Origin: a virus
Length of the DNA: 20,083 nt
Reading direction: 5' to 3' (one strand)
Virus record (IMG/VR): IMGVR_UViG_3300031722_000189
Coordinates: 1 to 20,083 of that record
The notes below the pieces were generated by a model. The model made no database searches. It saw only the letters and a program-made list of their open reading frames with translations, and had not been told where the DNA came from. Each line of letters opens with the position of its first letter. Position 1 is the stretch's first letter. The translations under genes and the position numbers were made by a program. Of the stretch, positions 11,201-16,801 are shown piece after piece.

Positions 11201-12801
11201 TCGACCTCTTCGCAACGCCTCCGGCGCCTCCGGCGCTCATGACCCCCAAGATCATCCAGAACTCGATCGTCTTCCAAACCAGGGACGCCGAGAAGGTGCG
11301 CGCCTGCATCCCGGGGATGAAGGAAGCCGGCGGATACTGTGCCGTGCCGCTCTCCCTCGAATCCGCCCGCATCCTCAGGAACCTGGGAGTCGAGGCGCCG
11401 TCGCCTATAAGGACGCGCTACGGCTGGCCGATCATGAAGGGGCGGCAGCCCCGGGCGCACCAGATCGACACGGCGGAGGCAATGACCTTAAACCCCCGTT
11501 TTCACTGCCACAACGCACCCCGTACCGGCAAGACCATGTCCTCTTTATGGGCCATCGATTACCTCCAGAGCATGGGGATTGTAAACAAGGCGCTCATCAT
11601 CGCCCCGCTCTCCTCGTTGGAGCGTGCCTGGGGCGACGAGCTTTTCCTTAACTTCCCCCATATCAAATTTACTGTCCTCTACGGCTCTCGTGAGAAGAGA
11701 ATCAAGCTGCTCCAGGAGCCGAGCACGGTCTTCATCGTAAACCACCACGGTGTAGATATTTTGCACGACGAGCTTATGAAGCGCGGAGACATCGACCTGA
11801 TCGTGATTGATGAGCTGGCAGTGTATCGCAACGCCAAAACTAAGAAGCTCTGGAAGCCTACCAACGATATTGTGAACAACCGAGGAGTCCATACATGGTG
11901 CTGGGGGCTTACCGGCACCCCGACATCCAACGAGCCGACAGACGCCTATGGACAGGCGAAGCTGGTACGACCGGAGTCAGTGAAGAACATCTCTTTCACG
12001 GCGTTCAAGAACAGCGTATGTCAGCAATACGGGCCCTTCAAGTGGGTTCCACGCAGGGGGTGTGAGGAGATTGTCACACGGGTACTGTCCCCCTCGATTA
12101 GGTTCGACCGCAGCGTGGTGACATCCATGGAGCCTTGCTTAATTGAGAGACACGCCGAACTATCCCCGGAGCAGAAGCACCACACAATCAAGTTGCTCAA
12201 GGATGCAGTTACAGAGATAGGTGACTCCACTGTTACAGCGGTTAATGCCGCAGTATTAGTGTCTAAGTTAATCCAAGTTTCGTGTGGGTGTGTCTACGGG
12301 GCAGATGGCGAGTTCCTTGAAATAGACTTCGGCCCACGACTCAAAGTATTAGAAGAGGCAATAGAAGAGAACGGACCAGGCAAAGTACTTGTTTTTCTCC
12401 CCTTCACTGGTGCTCTGGAAGCATTAGCAAGAGAGTTAAAGAAAAAGTGGAGCGTAGAGATCATCAATGGAGATGTCTCGGCACACAAAAGGAATCAGGT
12501 ATACCAGGACTTCCAGACGAAGGCTGATCCACACATCATCGTAGCGCACCCTCAGTGCATGGCGCACTCATTAGAATTGACCAAGGCAGATTTAATCTGC
12601 TGGTACGGACCTATCAGCTCCAACGAAATTTACACTCAGGCATGTTGCCGGATCGACGGCGGCGGGCAGAAGAGCAAGATGGATATTCTGCACATTTCGT
12701 CCACCCCAGCGGAGCGCAAAATCTACGCAACTGTGCGGGAACGCGGAAGATTACAGGATGTTGTCCTCGACCTTCTGGCGGGTGCGAAGAAACTGAAATA
12801 A
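11197..12801 (+). CDS. SNF2-type DEAD-like helicase/ATPase
   Basis: A 534-aa superfamily 2 protein of the phage SNF2 type. Motif I is NAPRTGKT with K112. Motif II is VIDELAVYRN with D205-E206, reading DELA instead of DEAH. Motif III is GLTGTPTSN near residue 239. The second RecA-like domain has GKVLVFLPFTGALEAL, then IINGDVSAHKRNQVYQDF, and motif VI is CCRIDGGGQ. It is an ATP-driven DNA translocase or helicase, probably for replication or recombination. The ATG at 11197 overlaps the previous stop. The N-terminus has a Pro/Ala stretch encoded by a repeated CCTCCGGCG. Bases about 12120-12620 are AT-richer than the rest. Confidence 0.93.
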   Translation: MIDLFATPPAPPALMTPKIIQNSIVFQTRDAEKVRACIPGMKEAGGYCAVPLSLESARILRNLGVEAPSPIRTRYGWPIMKGRQPRAHQIDTAEAMTLNPRFHCHNAPRTGKTMSSLWAIDYLQSMGIVNKALIIAPLSSLERAWGDELFLNFPHIKFTVLYGSREKRIKLLQEPSTVFIVNHHGVDILHDELMKRGDIDLIVIDELAVYRNAKTKKLWKPTNDIVNNRGVHTWCWGLTGTPTSNEPTDAYGQAKLVRPESVKNISFTAFKNSVCQQYGPFKWVPRRGCEEIVTRVLSPSIRFDRSVVTSMEPCLIERHAELSPEQKHHTIKLLKDAVTEIGDSTVTAVNAAVLVSKLIQVSCGCVYGADGEFLEIDFGPRLKVLEEAIEENGPGKVLVFLPFTGALEALARELKKKWSVEIINGDVSAHKRNQVYQDFQTKADPHIIVAHPQCMAHSLELTKADLICWYGPISSNEIYTQACCRIDGGGQKSKMDILHISSTPAERKIYATVRERGRLQDVVLDLLAGAKKLK

Positions 12802-12807
12802 ATCTAT

Positions 12808-12845
12808 GAAAACTTCTTGACAGGTATTAAAGGGTCTGATATAAA
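12808..12845 (+). promoter_or_regulatory. promoter P3, GAAAACTTCTTGACA family
   Basis: The best of the three promoters: TTGACA at 12817-12822, a 17-bp spacer and TATAAA at 12840-12845. GAAAACTTCTTGACA at 12808-12822 is identical to P2. It begins seven bases after the helicase stop and should drive the genes from 12884 to the terminator at 15028-15053. Confidence 0.8.
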
Positions 12846-12883
12846 GTAATCAGGATTTGAATTCAACGAAGGAGGAGACGCAG

Positions 12884-13519
12884 ATGGCAATCACCCCGCA
12901 GGACGTAGTCAAGAAGTACCAAGAGGATCGTGAGAAAATCCAGGCGATCAGGAAGGCCGCCGAGGCGGAGGTCCAGACCATCGAGGCTTCGCAGAAGAAG
13001 CGCGAGGATTACCTGCTCTCGCTCTCCGACCCCTCGCTCCTCGAATACTTCACGGACCTCTACCTGAACGGTCGAGACGGGAAGTCCACGGCGGAGGCCC
13101 AGAAGAAAGAGCTGAAGTTCCAGATGGATGCCATCGAGAAATGGCTCCTGAAGACCCTCGACTCCCTGAAGAGCACCGGCATGAAAACCGCCTTCGGCAC
13201 CGTGTTCCCGACCAGGAAAGAAGGCGTGAGCGTCGAGGACTTTGATGCGGTCCTGGACTTCGCCGTGCTCCGGCCGCTCGCAACCGCGATAGACGCCTGG
13301 GTCCAAGATGAAAACTCATCGGGGTATGAGGGTATTGAGGAGATAGTCTCAATTCTCAAGTCCTCCGCTCACTTCGAGTTCCTCAACAAGGCAGTATCGA
13401 AAACTGCGGTGCTCGAAGTCATGGGGGAACAAGATCCGAAAGACCACTCCAGACCGAACCCTGCGCCCCCGGGCGTGAAGTACACGGCAATCAGGACCGT
13501 CGGGGTGAGGAAGTCATAA
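12884..13519 (+). CDS. phage protein, unknown, coiled-coil N-terminus
   Basis: A 211-aa protein. Residues 5-45 form a charged helix (DVVKKYQEDREKIQAIRKAA and onward). Next come KKELKFQMDAIEKWLLKTLD and KSTGMKTAFGTVFPTRKEGV, a pattern seen in phage proteins of the Gam/Gp157-like kind, where a helical base leads into a small beta domain. The end, PPGVKYTAIRTVGVRK, is a phrase I associate with an uncharacterised phage family near SSB and recombination genes. The function is unknown; Gam-like nuclease inhibition is speculation. ATG 12884 has GAAGGAGG upstream; TTG 12857 is less likely. It is the first gene after promoter P3. Confidence 0.65.
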   Translation: MAITPQDVVKKYQEDREKIQAIRKAAEAEVQTIEASQKKREDYLLSLSDPSLLEYFTDLYLNGRDGKSTAEAQKKELKFQMDAIEKWLLKTLDSLKSTGMKTAFGTVFPTRKEGVSVEDFDAVLDFAVLRPLATAIDAWVQDENSSGYEGIEEIVSILKSSAHFEFLNKAVSKTAVLEVMGEQDPKDHSRPNPAPPGVKYTAIRTVGVRKS

Positions 13520-13531
13520 AGGAGCCTCCCC

Positions 13532-13666
13532 ATGCATACAATCCTCAGATGGGCCGATGGAACATGGATCAACAAGGAAGACTACCGAGAAGCAGATTAT
13601 CAGTGGTTAAGCGATGACTACGAAGAGGTGGAACTTTCCGACGAAGAATACGAAGAGCTTCTTTAA
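13532..13666 (+). CDS. 44-aa acidic protein
   Basis: MHTILRWADGTWINKEDYRE, then ADYQWLSDDYEEVELSDEEY and EELL. More than a third of residues are Asp or Glu, so it could be a DNA mimic or a regulator. Such short acidic phage proteins often bind host enzymes, but no target can be named. The ATG has AAAGGAGC about seven bases upstream, starting 13 bases past the previous stop. A possible overlapping frame from 13614 is not used. Confidence 0.6.
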   Translation: MHTILRWADGTWINKEDYREADYQWLSDDYEEVELSDEEYEELL

Positions 13667-13667
13667 C

Positions 13668-13702
13668 CCCTGCCTACGCAGGGCAACTCACTCCAAAGGA
13701 GG
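13668..13702 (+). promoter_or_regulatory. 5'UTR hairpin plus SD-pairing cassette
   Basis: CCCTGC (13668-13673) pairs with GCAGGG (13678-13683). It is followed by GGCAACTCACTCCAAAGGAG (13682-13701), identical to 13998-14017. Within it CTCC-AAA-GGAG can form a small hairpin that hides the ribosome binding site. It precedes the GTG start at 13710. Confidence 0.5.
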
Positions 13703-13709
13703 CCACGTC

Positions 13710-13970
13710 GTGGCAGACCGACCCAACTTCAAAAAAGCACCAGCAGCGGACGGGAAAAAGCAGCATTTCGCAGGTCGCATCTTTAGCAGAATTAAAGAGA
13801 AAATGGCTGGCACCCAGAAGAAGGCCCTTGTGGCTGCGGAGTACATGGACCTGAAGATGAATTGGCAGTCGTATATCAGGGGTAGAAGTCGTGCCCCCTT
13901 CCGCAAGAACGGAGAAAAAGAAATGCTTCGTCGTAGGACCCAGATGGCGAATGGGACTCACGGCCTTTAG
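13710..13970 (+). CDS. small basic protein, unknown function
   Basis: An 86-aa, strongly basic protein from GTG 13710, seven to eight bases after AAAGGAGG. It reads ADRPNFKKAPAADGKKQHFA, then GRIFSRIKEKMAGTQKKALV and a helical end NWQSYIRGRSRAPFRKNGEK. The charge suggests nucleic-acid binding. No family is recognised. It sits between a very acidic small protein and the candidate ssDNA-binding protein. Confidence 0.6.
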   Translation: MADRPNFKKAPAADGKKQHFAGRIFSRIKEKMAGTQKKALVAAEYMDLKMNWQSYIRGRSRAPFRKNGEKEMLRRRTQMANGTHGL

Positions 13971-13980
13971 TTCCTGCTAC

Positions 13981-14017
13981 CCTCTCCCTCAAGGAGAGGC
14001 AACTCACTCCAAAGGAG
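13981..14017 (+). promoter_or_regulatory. second copy of hairpin plus SD-pairing cassette
   Basis: CCTCTCC (13981-13987) pairs with GGAGAGG (13993-13999) across a 5-nt loop. Its right arm runs into GGCAACTCACTCCAAAGGAG (13998-14017), the same 20 bases as at 13682. ACTCC-AAA-GGAGT gives a 5-bp hairpin over the ribosome binding site of the gene at 14028. Confidence 0.5.
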
Positions 14018-14027
14018 TAATTGAACC

Positions 14028-15020
14028 ATGGCAAACGAAGTAATGATCCCCTCCGGCAGTACTGTACCCGCGCACATCCTCGCGCTCCTGAAGTCGAACC
14101 CGAGCCTGCTCAGTATCAACGACAACGCAGCCAACGGCATCGGCGGGGCGAGTGTCCCGACCATCATCGCCTACATGGGCACCTTCAAGACCAAGGTGGA
14201 CGGTGTCGAGGCTCCGATCCAGATCCAGACCGAGCAGGGTCCCATGAACGCGAGCCGCATCTCCGCGATCATCCTGGCCGCTAAGAAGCAGCTCATTCGC
14301 AGCTTCTACATGGGGGCCTTCGTCGCCGGCCAGGAACCGCAGTCCCCGGACTGCTCCAGCGAGGACGGAATCAAGCCGCGTTCGGATTCCCCTAATAAGC
14401 AGTGCGAATCCTGCGCAGGATGCCCGCAGAACGTCTGGGGCTCCGCCAAGCAGCAGGATGGTAGCGCTGGCAAGGGTAAAGCCTGCTCCGAGCGCAAGGT
14501 GCTCGCCGTCTACGCCAACAAGGGCGTCTACAAGTTCACCATCCCGCCGGCATCCCTGGGCGACTTCGCTGCCTACGCCAAGCAGCTGGGCGCTCACGGC
14601 CTGGCACTGCCGACCGTCGTGACCTCGATCTCCTTCGACCCCGCGGCTCCGACCAAGCTGGTCTTCACCTACGTCAACGTGCTGGACGAGAAGCAGCTCC
14701 CCGTCGTTATCGGCATGATCGACTCCCCCGAAGTGAAAGCGATCATCGACGACGCCTTCGGCGGCGCACCACAAGCGGCACTTCCCGCTTCTCCGGCCGA
14801 AGACCCTGCCATCAAGGCGGCAGCCGAGAAGAAAGCGAAGGACGAAGCAGCTGCGGCGGAGAAGAAGGCAGCTGCCGACAAGAAAGCGGCGGAGAAGAAA
14901 GCGAAGGACGACGCGGCCAAACTCGCCGCGCAGTCGGCAGGTCCTGACCTCGGGCTTGATTTGGGTGGTGCCTCCTCTGGTCCCTCCGACGACGACCTGG
15001 CCGCGCTTCTCGATCTGTAG
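14028..15020 (+). CDS. candidate ssDNA-binding protein with zinc site and acidic tail
   Basis: A 330-aa protein. Residues 1-100 form an alpha-beta region. Next come PDCSSEDG, KQCESCAGCPQNVWGS and KGKACSERKV, giving five cysteines that could hold zinc, then a beta-rich part (VYKFTIPPASLGDF, TSISFDP, KLVFTYVNV). An Ala/Lys/Glu-rich linker at about 260-300 leads to an acidic tail, GPSDDDLAALLDL. The Cys block with NVWGS and KGKAC is a phrase I recall from uncharacterised phage proteins beside replication genes. A flexible linker plus acidic, hydrophobic tail is the plan of ssDNA-binding proteins such as SSB and T7 gp2.5, so SSB function is inferred from layout, not from a recognised OB fold. Confidence 0.55.
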   Translation: MANEVMIPSGSTVPAHILALLKSNPSLLSINDNAANGIGGASVPTIIAYMGTFKTKVDGVEAPIQIQTEQGPMNASRISAIILAAKKQLIRSFYMGAFVAGQEPQSPDCSSEDGIKPRSDSPNKQCESCAGCPQNVWGSAKQQDGSAGKGKACSERKVLAVYANKGVYKFTIPPASLGDFAAYAKQLGAHGLALPTVVTSISFDPAAPTKLVFTYVNVLDEKQLPVVIGMIDSPEVKAIIDDAFGGAPQAALPASPAEDPAIKAAAEKKAKDEAAAAEKKAAADKKAAEKKAKDDAAKLAAQSAGPDLGLDLGGASSGPSDDDLAALLDL

Positions 15021-15027
15021 GCCCTAC

Positions 15028-15053
15028 GGGCTCCCTCCGGGGAGCCCTCTTTT
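15028..15053 (+). terminator. rho-independent terminator
   Basis: GGGCTCCC (15028-15035) pairs with GGGAGCCC (15040-15047) across a TCCG loop and is followed by TCTTTT (15048-15053). It starts seven bases after the stop of the previous gene. The T-run merges into the ribosome binding site of the next gene (TTTTAGGAGATAAAATG), so read-through must supply that gene unless another promoter exists. Confidence 0.8.
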
Positions 15054-15063
15054 AGGAGATAAA

Positions 15064-15540
15064 ATGAGCATCCAAGGCGAATTTCTCGCGGAGCCAAAAA
15101 GAAAAATAGGCATCCTCCACCTCGCAGGGACCAAGGGCTTCGCTACTGCCTTCGCAGTTTGGAAAGGGCTCAACGACATCCACGACCTGTCCTTCATGGT
15201 CGGTACTACTGAAACCCCTGCCTATATCCTCTGTAGAGACTTTGCAGCCGCTGGTGGAGAGGAGGTCTTCTACTTCTCGGAAGTTCCTTGCTTGGAGGCG
15301 TGGCGCCAGACGAACGGTGAAGAACCTTTTCCTGAAATTCTTCTCTACGTCGCTGATAGAGGCACCTGGAATCTGGAGCACTCTAGAGAGATCAACGCCT
15401 TCATCGCCCAGATGCCTCAGACCTTCACGGACTGGGATAATTTCTACATGCCCGAGGCTTACGACGCCGGCCGAGCGATTCTCAGGTTCGCATCGCTCAC
15501 GACGTATTCTGTTGCAGATATCCTTGCTTCGCAGGAGTAA
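15064..15540 (+). CDS. protein of unknown function
   Basis: A 158-aa protein of alpha-beta character: KIGILHLAGTKGFATAFAVW, then LSFMVGTTETPAYILCRDFA, then EEVFYFSEVPCLEAW and PEILLYVADRGTWNLEHSRE. No catalytic motif is recognised. ATG 15064 has TAGGAG upstream; the in-frame ATG at 14956 lies inside the previous gene. It follows the terminator and is separated from the HTH-like gene by four bases. Confidence 0.65.
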   Translation: MSIQGEFLAEPKRKIGILHLAGTKGFATAFAVWKGLNDIHDLSFMVGTTETPAYILCRDFAAAGGEEVFYFSEVPCLEAWRQTNGEEPFPEILLYVADRGTWNLEHSREINAFIAQMPQTFTDWDNFYMPEAYDAGRAILRFASLTTYSVADILASQE

Positions 15541-15544
15541 CCAC

Positions 15545-15871
15545 ATGACCACCGAACACAACAAAACGCCTCCCGAGTTCCTCGAACTCGAAGAGATTCT
15601 CAAGCAGACCAAGCTCTCTTCCCGGGAGCTTGGTCCCCTTTTCATGACCTCCAACCAGACGGTGCTCTCCTGGTCGCACGGCGCCGTGCCCAAACAGGAA
15701 GTGCTTCGGCTCTACGCTGTCAGGGTCATCCGCCTGCTGAAGAAAATGATCGAAGAGCATGAGCTCCCGCTCAGGGACGACGTGCCGCAGAAGGACCGCA
15801 AGGGGCAGTTGCAGGAACTCTGGAGGCGGAGGCTTTCGCCTCCGGCGAAGAGAGAGCAGGAGGAGGGGTAG
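15545..15871 (+). CDS. HTH-like DNA-binding protein
   Basis: A 108-aa protein. LEEILKQTKLSSRELGPLFM followed by SNQTVLSWSHG has the spacing of a helix-turn-helix: a short helix, a turn at about FMTSN, and a recognition helix with QTVLSW. A long helix (VLRLYAVRVIRLLKKMIEEH) and a charged tail follow. It is likely a small phage regulator of the Xre-like kind, though a structural role cannot be excluded. The tail (WRRRLSPPAKREQEEG) is encoded by a short GGAGGCG...CGCCTCC inverted repeat. ATG 15545 follows CAGGAG; its stop overlaps the next start by one base. Confidence 0.65.
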   Translation: MTTEHNKTPPEFLELEEILKQTKLSSRELGPLFMTSNQTVLSWSHGAVPKQEVLRLYAVRVIRLLKKMIEEHELPLRDDVPQKDRKGQLQELWRRRLSPPAKREQEEG

Positions 15872-16233
15872 TGAACCCAACATGCCCCTACTGCTCAAGA
15901 CCCTCTCGGAGAGTTACCGGCGTAGACCTGTATCCGCATCGCGCAGACTTAGCCGACAAGTTCTTCTACAGGTGCCTCCCTTGTGATGCTATGGTGGGCT
16001 GTCACCCAGGTACGGACAAGTCGCTGGGTAGGCTGGCGAACGCTGAACTCAGACACTGGAAAATGCGCGCCCATGCTGCTTTCGACCCTCACTGGAAGAA
16101 CGGAGAGATGAGCAGGAAAGCTGCATACAAGCGCCTCGCCGACCGGCTTGGTATATCTGAAGAGGTGTGTCACATCGGAATGATGGATGTGGCGATGTGT
16201 CAGCGAGTTGTAAGGCTCTGCACACCTAGATAG
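15871..16233 (+). CDS. DUF3268 zinc-finger-containing protein
   Basis: A 120-aa protein matching the zinc-finger-containing DUF3268 family (PF11672) from memory: CPYCSRPSRRVTG, then DLYPHRADLADKFFYRCLPC, then VGCHPGTDKSLGRLANAELR, HAAFDP and CHIGMMDVAMCQRVV. The two Cys pairs (CPYC and CLPC) should bind zinc. The family is found in phages and mobile DNA, with no proven function. It starts at GTG 15871, overlapping the previous stop as TAGTG, with GAGGAGG in place. Confidence 0.85.
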   Translation: MNPTCPYCSRPSRRVTGVDLYPHRADLADKFFYRCLPCDAMVGCHPGTDKSLGRLANAELRHWKMRAHAAFDPHWKNGEMSRKAAYKRLADRLGISEEVCHIGMMDVAMCQRVVRLCTPR

Positions 16234-16242
16234 CTTCTCCCC

Positions 16243-16271
16243 TTGACCCCCGCTTCGGCGGGGTGTAGCAT
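16243..16271 (+). promoter_or_regulatory. possible promoter with hairpin spacer
   Basis: TTGACC (16243-16248), a 17-bp spacer and TAGCAT (16266-16271) fit a sigma70 promoter with five and four consensus bases. CCCCGC-TTCG-GCGGGG, a UUCG-capped 6-bp hairpin (16248-16263), fills the spacer. It has no T-run, but in RNA read from upstream it could act as a partial terminator. It would drive the NADAR and primase-helicase genes. Confidence 0.45.
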
Positions 16272-16315
16272 ATGCCCCCTATTTCCTTCTTCCTTAAATG
16301 CCTTGGAGGGCGCCG

Positions 16316-16801
16316 ATGGTAAGTTCCGCTCCGCAGAACTCTCAGCCTGCAGCAATCAATGAATTTCAGGGGGAACACAGGTGGTTGAGTAACTTCGCCC
16401 CTGTGATAGTAGTCTTAGATGGTGCCTGTTACCCATCCGTGGAGCACGCATATATGGCGGCTAAGTCCACATCCATTGAGTGGCGGCTCTTCTGTGCAGA
16501 CCACCTCAATTCTGCCGGGGCGGTCAAAAAGGCCAGTAAAAAACTGGTGCTGCGTGCTGACTGGCACGACATAAAAGTTAAAGTCATGTACGCGCTGCTC
16601 ACGCAGAAATTTGCGCAGGAGCCATATAAGTCGCGATTGGTCGCCACAGGCAATGTTCTTTTATCTGAGGGCAACCGATGGGGCGATACATTTTGGGGTG
16701 TGGATTTACGTAGGACCCCTGCGACAGGTCGTAATATTTTAGGTCGTCTGCTGATGCGAGTCAGGTGTGAGCTTGGATGCGGGGACGCATCATGCCGATG
16801 A
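16316..16801 (+). CDS. NADAR/YbiA-family N-glycosidase-like protein
   Basis: A 161-aa protein with the NADAR (YbiA-like) signature: INEFQGEHRWLSNFAP, then YPSVEHAYMAAKS, a central helix (VKKASKKLVLRADWHDIK), then LLSEGNRWGDTFWGVD and GRNILGRLLM. YbiA cleaves riboflavin-pathway intermediates, and some NADAR proteins remove ADP-ribose from guanine in DNA. In a phage this could counter host DNA ADP-ribosylation, but substrate cannot be read from sequence. ATG 16316 has GGAGG six bases upstream; ATG 16298 would sit before the site. Its stop overlaps the ATG at 16798 of the primase-helicase. Confidence 0.88.
   Translation: MVSSAPQNSQPAAINEFQGEHRWLSNFAPVIVVLDGACYPSVEHAYMAAKSTSIEWRLFCADHLNSAGAVKKASKKLVLRADWHDIKVKVMYALLTQKFAQEPYKSRLVATGNVLLSEGNRWGDTFWGVDLRRTPATGRNILGRLLMRVRCELGCGDASCR

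Noticed and set aside
13614-13709. N-terminal extension of the basic protein to ATG 13614
   Set aside because: It would overlap the acidic gene and the hairpin cassette; GTG 13710 has AAAGGAGG at the right distance.
14004-14774. 256-aa antisense ORF
   Set aside because: It mirrors the codon pattern of the candidate SSB gene, with low-complexity Asp/Gly/Val content and no start signal.
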